DNA from: Fibrobacter sp. UWB10
Lineage (GTDB): Bacteria; Fibrobacterota; Fibrobacteria; Fibrobacterales; Fibrobacteraceae
DNA length: 64,000 nt
Direction of reading: 5' to 3'
Assembly: GCF_900182935.1 (NCBI RefSeq)
Contig: NZ_FXUE01000005.1
Coordinates: 186,001-250,000, forward strand
The position numbers were made by a program, and so were the translations under genes. The stretch's first letter is position 1; every line of letters begins with the position of its first letter. The notes beneath the pieces are model-generated. The model saw only the letters and a program-made list of their open reading frames with translations, was not told where the DNA came from and searched no databases. Positions 52,106 to 60,747 of this stretch are shown here, piece after piece.

Positions 52106-54439
52106 TTACTTCTCTTCCACAAAGCACGGCGGAATTTCAAGTTTAACGACCTGCGATATCGGGAGATTATACCGAGAATCATATACGTCATGACGCTTGT
52201 TAAAATACTCATTATTATAGCGAGGGACAACTCTTTCACTAGCCCCCACTTTTTTATTGTATTCTATACATTCATAGCGAACAACACCGCCAGTCGCAAG
52301 GTCTTTCGAGAACTTAATTTCACTGCAAAGGTTCTTCTTCGCTGATGGCGTTCCGACAATATCGACTGAATCTTTGGCTTCCAGCCCATTCTGTTTGCAG
52401 AGCATATGGTAATCTCTTGTAAAAGCAAGATGTATCTTGACGAAATCCACAATTCCTTGAGCAATTTCGTCATTGCCGACATCCGTACGAACTTTCGGAG
52501 GCATATAACCGTAATGTAGCACATCCCTCAATTCCATTTTAAAATTTCTATTGGAATCAGGCGTCAAAGACAAAGCAACATAATCATCCACACGCCCTTT
52601 TTCTTTATAGCCCATTCCTGCATCTGCGGATAAATTAAAATCATCTTTATAATAGCGATACAACAATCTCTTGAGTCGCCAACCCATAGAACTATTCAAG
52701 GCTCGGATTATCCCAGTTTTAAATTCACTCATTTCTAGACCAATCCTAAGAGTTGTTCCTTCTTTAAGGGCAACCGAATCCACAAGAATATCAAAATTCA
52801 ATTTCGGGAGGGATTTTTCATTTTCAAATTCCTTAACCTCGCCATCAGTGGCGATATTTCGTTCCTTAAAGAAGGATTCAATACGCTTTTTGTCTTTAAT
52901 TTCAACCACCCCTTGGAGGGTAAGAATCCCGCTAGCATTCACTTCAGGAACAACGAAATACTGTATGTGATCCAACAACTTTCCATCTTTAAACAAGTTG
53001 ACCGACAAAATCGTTTTATATTTTCCTTCAAAATTGGATTGTATAGAAGGATCTATATATTCTTGTTCGTAGTTCGATGACTTTATAAAATTTTCGATTT
53101 CTTTGCGATCATGCGTTGCAAACGCCAACCCGTTCTTGTCATAGACATTCATTGAATCCGAAATAGCCAACATCTCCAGCAAACGATACAGCTTTCCAGG
53201 AATGTAAGTCAATGTATCCGCAACATTCTTTATATTACACCAGCCACATCGCGAGCGCAACGCGTATCCTCTTGCAGCTTTCAGCATTTTCGAAGCCGTA
53301 TCCACTTGAATTCCGACAAATCCTGTATAAAGTTTTAAGGGAATATCTTGGCCCAAATATTTCCATTCAACATCAACAGAAGTAACAACATTTGGCAAAT
53401 CTTCAAAATCGACATCACGCTCCCAATCCGTGCGTTTTTTAAATTCCATTTTATCAGATAATTCCATCAAATACGGATAGAATTTGGAAAACCATCCACT
53501 GAACTTAGGATTTCCACAGCCTTCAGGATCATATAGTTTATAGATACCCTTCCAAAAAGAGACCGAACTTTGCCCATCGAAAGCTTTAACAAATTCATCG
53601 AGAATTGGATTTAACTGTTGTGACCACCATTCCATATCAAGGCGAGTCGCAAGCTTATTAAAGGAATCCCTTAATAAGAGCCAGTCCTCTTTCGTGCCAT
53701 TTATCTTTATTTTCGGAATGCCGCATAAAGTAAAAGCAGAATACGTATAATATTCAGACGCTATGGCCATAACCATGGAACGGGAAATATTGTAATCGAC
53801 CGGGCTTGTCGTCGAAAATTTCGTCCGCAACGGAGCACCCGTTTCTGCAGGCAATTTTTCTTGAAGATTGTCAAAAAAATCCGTAATGACGCCAAACCAT
53901 TCTTCGTGCGTAGATTCCTGTGTCAGCCAATCTGCCTGAACTTTAATATTCGTATCAACATCAGCCCCTACAAAACGGTCTTTCAAAGCATCTCTATTAC
54001 TCTTTACATGTAATCGAAATCCATCTAGAATCAGCAGCCAAATATCATCTGGACTGATTTCCATTTCATAATGCCTAGCATAGGCCAAAGCGATTAAATC
54101 TATAAAAGTCGGCTTTTCGGAATGATCCTTTACAAACGGACTTATAGAATCTGAATAGGCATAGAAAATCTTAGTTTCAGAAGAACTCTCTTGATGCATG
54201 CTTGCAAAATATTCCGAAAAGCCCCCTTGCTCTGCAGGGACCGTCTCTTCGCGGAATGCGCTATCATGCACGGTTGTATCGACAATCATTGCGTAAGCAC
54301 TCGTGTCACGGACAAAACCATAAATTTGATGCGAAAAAATCGTCGGTTTATCCGCTTGTTTACTATCGCAAGAGAGCAGAACGCTTGCGACGAGGAATGT
54401 AGAGAGTAAAAACGTGAACGAAAGCAAAAAGTTTTTCAT
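52106..54439 (-). CDS. DUF4419 lipoprotein
   Basis: 777 residues from the ATG at 54439. Lipoprotein signal with Cys in VASVLLSC. FIDLIALAYARHYEMEISPDDIWLLILDGFRLHV (residues about 110-143, split by description) and LKDRFVG are hallmarks of DUF4419, a family of unknown function. The C-terminus has repeated charged segments and ends near a Cys. TATATTCA ends seven bases before the ATG, implying a leaderless mRNA. Next to the barnase lipoprotein gene, but 37 bp apart and perhaps cotranscribed. Confidence 0.75.
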   Translation of the reverse strand: MKNFLLSFTFLLSTFLVASVLLSCDSKQADKPTIFSHQIYGFVRDTSAYAMIVDTTVHDSAFREETVPAEQGGFSEYFASMHQESSSETKIFYAYSDSISPFVKDHSEKPTFIDLIALAYARHYEMEISPDDIWLLILDGFRLHVKSNRDALKDRFVGADVDTNIKVQADWLTQESTHEEWFGVITDFFDNLQEKLPAETGAPLRTKFSTTSPVDYNISRSMVMAIASEYYTYSAFTLCGIPKIKINGTKEDWLLLRDSFNKLATRLDMEWWSQQLNPILDEFVKAFDGQSSVSFWKGIYKLYDPEGCGNPKFSGWFSKFYPYLMELSDKMEFKKRTDWERDVDFEDLPNVVTSVDVEWKYLGQDIPLKLYTGFVGIQVDTASKMLKAARGYALRSRCGWCNIKNVADTLTYIPGKLYRLLEMLAISDSMNVYDKNGLAFATHDRKEIENFIKSSNYEQEYIDPSIQSNFEGKYKTILSVNLFKDGKLLDHIQYFVVPEVNASGILTLQGVVEIKDKKRIESFFKERNIATDGEVKEFENEKSLPKLNFDILVDSVALKEGTTLRIGLEMSEFKTGIIRALNSSMGWRLKRLLYRYYKDDFNLSADAGMGYKEKGRVDDYVALSLTPDSNRNFKMELRDVLHYGYMPPKVRTDVGNDEIAQGIVDFVKIHLAFTRDYHMLCKQNGLEAKDSVDIVGTPSAKKNLCSEIKFSKDLATGGVVRYECIEYNKKVGASERVVPRYNNEYFNKRHDVYDSRYNLPISQVVKLEIPPCFVEEK

Positions 54440-54540
54440 AAAAATGAATATAGAAAAAGGTATTGACGGCTGCAGCGGCAAAATTTATCTTTAAAGTATT
54501 AGGGTCAATTTAGAAATTGACTTACAACCAAGGTGTCAAA

Positions 54541-55041
54541 ATGATGAAAGCAATTTTTATTCGAGCACTGCTTGCCATAACCATATTGGTATGTTTTGAT
54601 TCTTGTTCTGTAACTACAGCTAATACACAATCGTCAGATTCATCCTCAACCAAGCCCGCATCTATTTCCAACAAAGTACAATCAAGATATATCGGAGATG
54701 CCCCAAGGAATAGGATTCTTCTTTTAGGCAACGAACAGATTTCAGAAAGTGACTTTGGAGGCGTTGAACGATGGTATGCGGTAGACAATTATGGCGATTT
54801 TTATGTGCGTTTTCAAGTAGGCTATTTCATAGACAATCAAATCGGTTTTGTTCTATATGAAGGCGGTTCACAAGGGGTAGTAGCAAAGTATTACCGCCAA
54901 GGGCTAGACCGCAGATGGGATTGGGACAATTACTCAATCGTCATAAATTCCGATGGAATAGGCTTATATTATGATTTTTCAATATCGGATGATGACGGAA
55001 AGGCAAAACCAAGAACTATGTTTAGAATGAGAAAATTCTAA
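54541..55041 (+). CDS. Lipoprotein of unknown function
   Basis: 166 residues. MMKAIFIRALLAITILVCFDSC is a lipoprotein signal; a Ser/Thr-rich stretch (SSDSSSTKP) follows, then a compact beta-rich domain with RNRILLLGNEQISESDFGG and IGFVLYEGGSQGVVAKYY. No family recognised. Start placed at 54541, where the signal peptide begins, although the frame extends eight codons upstream. Confidence 0.65.
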   Translation: MMKAIFIRALLAITILVCFDSCSVTTANTQSSDSSSTKPASISNKVQSRYIGDAPRNRILLLGNEQISESDFGGVERWYAVDNYGDFYVRFQVGYFIDNQIGFVLYEGGSQGVVAKYYRQGLDRRWDWDNYSIVINSDGIGLYYDFSISDDDGKAKPRTMFRMRKF

Positions 55042-55108
55042 TATTTCACATTCTATACTACATCGTAACGAAGGAAACGAATTATTTATTATAACAATAA
55101 CTGAGAGA

Positions 55109-55298
55109 AGGGCGTTGCGGGCGCGGCGACTGAGCGTCCGCTAGAAGGGGTAGCGGAAAACGCCGAAGGCGGTTGAAGCGAGGGGACAACTGTCCAAGGC
55201 GAGTGTCGCGACAGGTTGCTTGCAAACTGGCATGACCGAGCCGAACAGTTGGGGATTGAGCGCAGCGAAAGACCATGGCTTTCCCCTCCCTTTTTGTA
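55109..55298 (+). repeat. GGGCGTTGCGGG repeat, copy C (expanded)
   Basis: Begins AGGGCGTTGCGGG, has GAGCGTCCGC, AGAAGGGGTAGCGGAAAAC and GAAGCGAGGGGA as in copy B, then an inserted 90-bp stretch, and ends GGCTTTCCCCTCCCTTTTTG. About twice as long as copies A and B. Confidence 0.6.
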
Positions 55299-55301
55299 TG
55301 G

Positions 55302-55333
55302 ATTGCTTCGTCATTTCATTCCTCGCAATGACG
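55302..55333. repeat. Dispersed repeat (ATTGCTTCGTC type)
   Basis: ATTGC...GCAAT ends form a palindrome around TTCGTCATTTCATTCCTC, a kind of intergenic element common in many bacteria. Confidence 0.45.
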
Positions 55334-55399
55334 TTTTTCGGGTCAATTTCCGATTACATTCCCTAACCACCAACCACCAACCACTAGCCACATCTTATA

Positions 55400-55480
55400 C
55401 CATATTCTATCTTTGCGCGCACCGCCAGATGTCGTATTTCTGGGGAACCGGGCGAGAACCGCCCACAAAAAGGATTATTT
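55400..55480 (+). promoter_or_regulatory. thrS promoter and leader hairpin
   Basis: TATCTTTG (55408-55415) gives a start near 55420 and a 60-nt leader. GGGCG-agaac-CGCCC (55453-55467 region) forms a hairpin just before AAAAAGGATT, the ribosome binding site, so translation control is possible. Confidence 0.45.
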
Positions 55481-57418
55481 ATGTCTCAAATCGAACTCAC
55501 CTTCCCCGATGGCTCCGTACGTTCCGTAGCATCGGGCACCACCGGCCTCGAAATTGCAAAGGGCATTTCCGAAGGTCTTGCACGCAAGGCGCTTGGCGTC
55601 AAACTCGGCGATAAGGTCCTCGACCTCACGCGCCCGCTCACCGAGAGCGGCACCATCAAGATTATCACGCCGAGCAACGACGACCCGGATGCTCTGATGC
55701 TCCTGCGTCACAGCTGCAGCCACGTGCTTGCCGAAGCCATCTGCGACCTGTTCCCGGGCACCAAGCTCGCCTACGGTCCGGCTATCGAAAAGGGTTTCTA
55801 CTACGATTTGATGACACCGACCCCGATCCAGCAGTCGGATTTCGAGCGCATCGAAAAGCGCATGAAGGAAATCATCAAGGAAGATCGTCCGTTTACCCGT
55901 TGCGAAGTCAGCGCCGCCGATGGCCTGAAGCGCACCGAAGGCGACAAGTACAAGACGGACAACGCTGAACGCGCTCTCGCCCGCGAAGGTAGCGACGGTA
56001 CGCTCAGCTTCTACGTGACTGGCGAACCGGGCAAGAACTTTGAAGACCTTTGTGCCGGTCCTCACGTGCCCTCCACTGGCAAGCTCAAGAATTTCAAGGT
56101 GCTCTCCATGTCCGGTGCATACTGGCATGGCGACCAGAACAGCGACCAGCTGACCCGCGTGTACGGCACCTGCTTTGCCGACAAGGAAGGCCTTGAAACT
56201 TACCTGAAGTTCCTGGAAGAAGCCGAAAAGCGCGACCACCGCAAGATCGGTAAGGAAATGGACCTCTACCACATCGAAGACCATTCTCCGGGCATGGTGT
56301 TCTGGCACCCGAAGGGCACCAAGATGGTGAACGCCCTCAAGGACTACATCCGCGGTAAGATTGACCGTCGCGGCTACCTCGAAGTGATCACGCCGGAAAT
56401 CGTGAACAAGACTTTGTGGATCAAGTCCGGCCACGCCGACAAGTACAACGAGAACATGTTCAAGACGCTGGCTGGCGACGTGGAAATGGCCGTGAAGCCG
56501 ATGAACTGCCCCTGCCACATCCAGATTTTCAACACGGGTCTCCGCAGCTGGCGTGACTTGCCGATGCGTCTTGCCGAATTCGGTAAGTGCCACCGTTACG
56601 AACCTGCCGGTACCATGCACGGCCTGATGCGCGTGCGCGGCTTTGTGCAGGATGACGCCCACATCTTCTGTACCGAAGACCAGATTGCAAGCGAAGTGGC
56701 TGACTTCTGCGCCCTCGTCAAGGAAATCTACCACGACTTCGGTTTCGACGATATCGTGGTGAAGTTCTCCACCCGCCCCGAAAAGCGCGTGGGTTCCGAC
56801 GAAATCTGGGACAAGGCTGAAGCCGCCCTCGCCGAAGCCACGAAGCTCGCTGGCCTCGACTACATCCTGAACCCGGGTGAAGGTGCCTTCTACGGCCCGA
56901 AGCTCGAATTCACGCTGAAAGATTCCCTCGGACGTGACTGGCAGTGCGGTACCATCCAGGTGGACTTCAACCTCCCGCAGCGTCTGGGTGCCGAGTATGT
57001 CGGTAAGGACAACCAGAAGCACATTCCGGTGATGTTGCACCGCGCCGCCGTGGGTTCCATCGAACGCTTCCTCGGCATTTTGATTGAAGAATTCATGGGC
57101 GATTTCCCGCTGTGGCTCGCTCCGGTTCAGGCTCGCGTGCTCCCGATTTCCGAGAAGTTCGTTGACTACGCGAAGCAGGTCGAGAAGGAACTCGTGAACG
57201 CCGGCGTCCGCGTTGAAGTGGATGAGTCCAACGAAAAGCTCGGCTACAAGATCCGCCAGTGCGAATTGCAGAAGATTCCGTACAAGATTATTGTAGGCGA
57301 AAAGGAACAGGCTGAAGGTCTCATCGCTGTCAACAAGAGAAAGGAAGGGGATAAGGGTCAGATGACCGTCGCTGACTTCCTCAAGATGACGGAAGAAGAC
57401 CGCAAGGTTGTGCGGTAA
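55481..57418 (+). CDS. thrS: Threonyl-tRNA synthetase
   Basis: 645 residues, class II synthetase. An N-terminal TGS domain (SVRSVASGTTGLEIA), a second editing-type domain with HSCSHVLAEAICDLFP, then catalytic motifs 1-3: GYLEVITPEIVNKTLW, MNCPCHIQIF with MRLAEFGKCHRYEPAG, and HRAAVGSIERFLGILIE, and a C-terminal anticodon domain. Zinc-binding CPCH context is present. Strong terminator downstream. Confidence 0.98.
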   Translation: MSQIELTFPDGSVRSVASGTTGLEIAKGISEGLARKALGVKLGDKVLDLTRPLTESGTIKIITPSNDDPDALMLLRHSCSHVLAEAICDLFPGTKLAYGPAIEKGFYYDLMTPTPIQQSDFERIEKRMKEIIKEDRPFTRCEVSAADGLKRTEGDKYKTDNAERALAREGSDGTLSFYVTGEPGKNFEDLCAGPHVPSTGKLKNFKVLSMSGAYWHGDQNSDQLTRVYGTCFADKEGLETYLKFLEEAEKRDHRKIGKEMDLYHIEDHSPGMVFWHPKGTKMVNALKDYIRGKIDRRGYLEVITPEIVNKTLWIKSGHADKYNENMFKTLAGDVEMAVKPMNCPCHIQIFNTGLRSWRDLPMRLAEFGKCHRYEPAGTMHGLMRVRGFVQDDAHIFCTEDQIASEVADFCALVKEIYHDFGFDDIVVKFSTRPEKRVGSDEIWDKAEAALAEATKLAGLDYILNPGEGAFYGPKLEFTLKDSLGRDWQCGTIQVDFNLPQRLGAEYVGKDNQKHIPVMLHRAAVGSIERFLGILIEEFMGDFPLWLAPVQARVLPISEKFVDYAKQVEKELVNAGVRVEVDESNEKLGYKIRQCELQKIPYKIIVGEKEQAEGLIAVNKRKEGDKGQMTVADFLKMTEEDRKVVR

Positions 57419-57420
57419 AG

Positions 57421-57480
57421 TTCACTGAGCTTGCCGAAGAGAGCGCCGATTCGGTCGGTTCGACAGGCTCACCGACCTTA
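57421..57480. repeat. Dispersed repeat (TTCACTGAGCTTGCC type)
   Basis: TTCACTGAGCTTGCCGAAG followed by GGTCGGT-tcgacaggctc-ACCGACC, a pairing typical of short intergenic elements. It lies between the thrS stop and the terminator. Confidence 0.5.
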
Positions 57481-57486
57481 AATTTT

Positions 57487-57518
57487 AAAACGCAGACTTG
57501 ATTGAGCCTGCGTTTTTT
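57487..57518 (+). terminator. Terminator of thrS
   Basis: AAAACGCAG / CTGCGTTTT stem with a 12-nt loop, then Ts. Confidence 0.88.
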
Positions 57519-57544
57519 CATATTCCTCAATCAAGTAAGCGGGT

Positions 57545-58306
57545 TTACTTTTTCCCGGCTTTCGTTGCGGCAGGTTTCCCGGAAGCGGCCTTCAGCTTCT
57601 TGAATTCGGCCTGGGCCTTGCGCATGTCGGCCATAAAAATTTCGTTTGTATGCAAGCTCGGGTAGGCGCCCGAGACAAGCACCTTGGAGGCATCCACGTC
57701 GCTTTGCCAGTGGAAGCCTGCGATCACGCGGCTCTGTCCCCATTCGTAGGCGTATTTCAGCAGGGCATCCTGAGCAGCCGGGTTCACTTCAATCAGCAAC
57801 AGAGCCATCGCCCATGCACGAATAGTATGTCCTGACGGATAGGATCCATTTGTTCTTAGTCTTTCTTCTTCGGCGGGGACAAGCGTCGGTTCGTTAAAGC
57901 GGTCGTAAGGACGGCGCCTCATGTAGTGCCTTTTGGCCTTGCTTCCCACCTGTTTGAGCGTCCGGATTCCGCGTTCAAGCAGGTTCATGATGGCAGGCGT
58001 CTTCTTTGCCGATATTTCCATCCCGAAAGGTTCACTGAACATTGCGGCCATCTCTTCGACGGTTTCTGCCGCCTGTGCCACCGCAAGGGCTGCACGGGCA
58101 GAGTCTAGACGCATCGTTTTACCCCACATGTACTGCGAAATGTCGTACATGAACTGCGGCGACATGGTATCGGGAGGTGCAGGGTAATAGTTCAGCGCGT
58201 CCGGAAGCGCATCGGCTTCCACATAGGGTTTGACATCGGCAGCAAAACTGCACAGGACAGTCCCACACAAGGCAATCGCGACTAAGGTTTTCTTGATAAT
58301 GTTCAT
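57545..58306 (-). CDS. Class A non-specific acid phosphatase (PAP2 superfamily)
   Basis: 253 residues. Signal peptide to about residue 20 (CGTVLCSFAA). Catalytic motifs: KRHYMRRRPYDRF, NGSYPSGHTIRAWA (KxxxxxxRP...PSGH) and GQSRVIAGFHWQSDVDAS (SRxxxxxHxxxD) of the PhoN type. A periplasmic phosphomonoesterase. C-terminal Lys/Ala-rich tail (KKLKAASGKPAATKAGKK) is unusual. The ATG at 58306 starts MNIIKK; an earlier TTG in frame was not used. Confidence 0.92.
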   Translation of the reverse strand: MNIIKKTLVAIALCGTVLCSFAADVKPYVEADALPDALNYYPAPPDTMSPQFMYDISQYMWGKTMRLDSARAALAVAQAAETVEEMAAMFSEPFGMEISAKKTPAIMNLLERGIRTLKQVGSKAKRHYMRRRPYDRFNEPTLVPAEEERLRTNGSYPSGHTIRAWAMALLLIEVNPAAQDALLKYAYEWGQSRVIAGFHWQSDVDASKVLVSGAYPSLHTNEIFMADMRKAQAEFKKLKAASGKPAATKAGKK

Positions 58307-58336
58307 ACATTTCAAATATTAACTATTTTTCACTTG

Positions 58337-59026
58337 ATGTTTTCTCATTTCAGAACCGTAGTTCCCTTACTAGCCCTACTCTGTTTAGGACTTACGTGTT
58401 GCTCTTTCCCGGTGCGCACGGGCTACGACCGAAGCATTGGCGACTACAAGAGCGTTCCCGCAAGCGAAACCGCTTCAACCCTACCTAAAGAAGAAACTCC
58501 TGACGAGGCAGAGCTGCAAACGGCCCAAGTCGAATCTCCGGATTCCACAAAACAGGACTCTACGCAACAAGACTCTACAAAGCATCTGAATTCCGTAGAA
58601 AAGGCGCGCGCCGCAATCAATAAGAAAGAGGCTGCCAAGGCCGCTAAAAAGGCAACGCCCAAAAGCGACCTAGAAACCTACGCCAGAAAATGGATGGGAG
58701 CCAAGTACGTTTACGGCAAGGCAACCCGAACCAAAACGGACTGCTCTGGATACGTGATGCAAGTTTACAAGGGCTACTACAATATCGCCCTCGACCATAG
58801 CGCCTCTAAGATGTACAAAGACAGCCGTGGGAAATCGGTGAGCCGCGGCGGCCTGAAAGAAGGCGACCTCGTATTTTTCGGAAGCCTCTGGAAAATCGAC
58901 CACGTGGGCATTTACCTGAGCGGAGGCCGATTTATTCACGCAAGCACCAAACATGGCGTGATGATTTCGCCCATGCAGGACAAGTACTGGGGCCACAAGT
59001 ATCAAGGCGCCAGAAGATTTAAATAG
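58337..59026 (+). CDS. NlpC/P60 peptidoglycan endopeptidase lipoprotein
   Basis: 229 residues. Lipoprotein signal ending LCLGLTCC, a linker rich in DSTKQDSTQQDST and Lys/Ala, then an NlpC/P60 domain at about 115-229: nucleophile Cys in TDCSGYVMQVY, His in IDHVGIYLSGG and the third residue in FIHASTKHG. Cleaves D-Glu-to-diamino-acid bonds. TATTTT ends seven bases before the ATG; divergent phosphatase starts 30 bp away. Confidence 0.92.
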   Translation: MFSHFRTVVPLLALLCLGLTCCSFPVRTGYDRSIGDYKSVPASETASTLPKEETPDEAELQTAQVESPDSTKQDSTQQDSTKHLNSVEKARAAINKKEAAKAAKKATPKSDLETYARKWMGAKYVYGKATRTKTDCSGYVMQVYKGYYNIALDHSASKMYKDSRGKSVSRGGLKEGDLVFFGSLWKIDHVGIYLSGGRFIHASTKHGVMISPMQDKYWGHKYQGARRFK

Positions 59027-59040
59027 TTATATTTCTACCT

Positions 59041-59892
59041 ATGAAAAAGATTGCATTCCAGGGCCGTAAAGGCGCCTACAGCGACTGTGCCGCGCATTAT
59101 CTGTTTGGTGAAGACATCGAAACGCTCCCGATGGACACTTTCGAAGAAATCTACCAAGCAATCGAAACAGGCGAAGCCGACGGCGGTGCCATTCCTATCG
59201 AAAACTCGACAGCAGGCTCCATCGAGGCAAACTACGATTTGCTGTACAAGTGGCGCCACCGCATTGTGGGCGAAGTCATGCTTCGCATCGAGCACACCTT
59301 GTGCGTGATGCCTGGTGTCAAGCTTGGCGACCTGAAGCGCGTTTACAGCCACCCGCAGGCTCTTGCGCAGTGTTCCAAATTCTTTGCCGAAAACCCGCAG
59401 ATTAAGGCGGTTCCGGCTTTCGATACCGCAGGCTCTGCCGAAGAACTTGCCGCTCGCAAGGCTAAAGACGAAGGCGCCATCGCAAGCGCCTACGCCGCAA
59501 AGATTTACAACTTGGACATTCTGAAAGCAGGCCTTGAAAACTTGAAGGGCACGAACTTCACGCGTTTCTACGGGATTCAAAAAATTCCCGCAGCCTTCGA
59601 TACCATTGAAGGCGCCAAGACGACCATGCTATTCGAACTGGCTGACAATAACGCCGTGGGCGCACTCTACAATGCGCTGGGTTGCTTTGCCAAGCGCGGC
59701 ATCAACTTGACCCGTTGCGAAAGCCGCCCGCACCCGGACAAACCGTGGGAATACATTTTCCACGTTTCGTTCGAAGCAAACGTGAACGAAGACCGAGCAA
59801 AAGAAGCCCTTGTAGAACTCAAGAATTACACGAGCCAGATGTACATTCTGGGCACCTTCAAGAAAGGCGTAATCGAGACTTTGAAATACTAA
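59041..59892 (+). CDS. pheA: Prephenate dehydratase
   Basis: 283 residues. Converts prephenate to phenylpyruvate for phenylalanine. IAFQGRKGAYSDCAA at the start, GAIPIENSTAGSI (51-63), YSHPQALAQC, and GTNFTRFYGIQK with the catalytic Thr-Arg-Phe are the family motifs; an ACT regulatory domain (CESRPHPDKPWEYIFHVSFE) ends the protein. No chorismate mutase domain. TATATT ends seven bases before the ATG. rph follows 11 bp later. Confidence 0.95.
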   Translation: MKKIAFQGRKGAYSDCAAHYLFGEDIETLPMDTFEEIYQAIETGEADGGAIPIENSTAGSIEANYDLLYKWRHRIVGEVMLRIEHTLCVMPGVKLGDLKRVYSHPQALAQCSKFFAENPQIKAVPAFDTAGSAEELAARKAKDEGAIASAYAAKIYNLDILKAGLENLKGTNFTRFYGIQKIPAAFDTIEGAKTTMLFELADNNAVGALYNALGCFAKRGINLTRCESRPHPDKPWEYIFHVSFEANVNEDRAKEALVELKNYTSQMYILGTFKKGVIETLKY

Positions 59893-59903
59893 GAGGTAGA
59901 ATT

Positions 59904-60629
59904 ATGGCTTACGAACGTACCGACAGAAAGTTTGACGAATACCGCAACCTTAAAATGACCACGGGCTTTATTTCAAGCGCCGACGGTTCTGTTCTGATTG
60001 AAATGGGTCGTACCCGCGTTATCTGTAACGCGACTCTCCTCCCTAAGGTTCCGGATTGGCTTGCCGGCAAAGGCACGGGCTGGATTACGGCTGAATACAG
60101 TCTGCTCCCGCAGAGTACGGGTAAGCGTGTGGAACGCGAGCGCAAGGGCGCGAGCGGCCGTACGCAAGAAATCCAGCGCCTGGTGGGCCGCTCGCTGCGC
60201 GGCGCAGCCGACCTGGCCGCCCTCGGTGAAAACGCCATCGTGGTCGACTGCGACGTGATCGAAGCCGACGGTGGCACTCGCACCGCGAGCATTATCGGCG
60301 GCTTCGTAGCCCTTGCGCTCGCTCTCAAGAAAATCAAAGAACGCCTCGGCATTACCGCACAAATCCTGCAGCACGGCATTACGGCAATTTCTGTCGGCGT
60401 TGTTGCGGGCAAACCGCTTTGCGACCTCTGCTATGTAGAAGATTCCGCAGCCGATGTCGACATGAACGTGGTCATGCAAGACGCCAAGAACTTCATCGAA
60501 GTGCAGGGCACTGGCGAACACGCCAGCTTTGACCGCAACATGCTCAACACGCTCCTTGACCTCGGCGAAAACGCTTGCAAGGACATCTACAAAAAGCAGA
60601 TGGAATTGATCGGCGGCGAACTGCCGTAA
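59904..60629 (+). CDS. rph: Ribonuclease PH
   Basis: 241 residues. Phosphorolytic 3' trimming of tRNA. GSVLIEMGRTRVICNATL, GKGTGWITAEYSLLP, GRTQEIQRLVGRSLRGAADL and VVDCDVIEADGGTRTASIIG are invariant in RNase PH. The ATG at 59904 has AGAGGTAG before it; a longer frame overlaps pheA in another frame and was rejected. Ends in a cluster of hairpins and a strong terminator. Confidence 0.97.
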   Translation: MAYERTDRKFDEYRNLKMTTGFISSADGSVLIEMGRTRVICNATLLPKVPDWLAGKGTGWITAEYSLLPQSTGKRVERERKGASGRTQEIQRLVGRSLRGAADLAALGENAIVVDCDVIEADGGTRTASIIGGFVALALALKKIKERLGITAQILQHGITAISVGVVAGKPLCDLCYVEDSAADVDMNVVMQDAKNFIEVQGTGEHASFDRNMLNTLLDLGENACKDIYKKQMELIGGELP

Positions 60630-60696
60630 AAGGCAACGACTCATTAAGATGAGTCGCTTGCGACTCACAAGAGACCGCTCGGCTCTATCGCATTCA

Positions 60697-60728
60697 TAAA
60701 AAAGCCTGGTTTTTACACCAGGCTTTTT
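60697..60728. terminator. Bidirectional terminator between rph and rmlA
   Basis: AAAAAAGCCTGG / CCAGGCTTTTTT, 12-bp stem, 8-nt loop, with Ts after it in both directions. GAGTCGC-tt-GCGACTC and GACTCA / TGAGTC hairpins precede it on the rph side. Confidence 0.9.
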
Positions 60729-60747
60729 TCAATAGCTCACAATTGAA

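Larger units (their letters stand above)
55042..55480. other. Intergenic region with repeats and the thrS leader
   Basis: Contains repeat copy C (55109-55298), a short dispersed repeat ATTGCTTCGTC...GCAATGACG (55302-55333), and the thrS promoter TATCTTTG (55408-55415). No gene seen; frames here are antisense or repeat-derived. Confidence 0.6.

Noticed and set aside
55475-57040. 521-codon frame antisense to thrS
   Set aside because: Shadow of a highly biased housekeeping gene.
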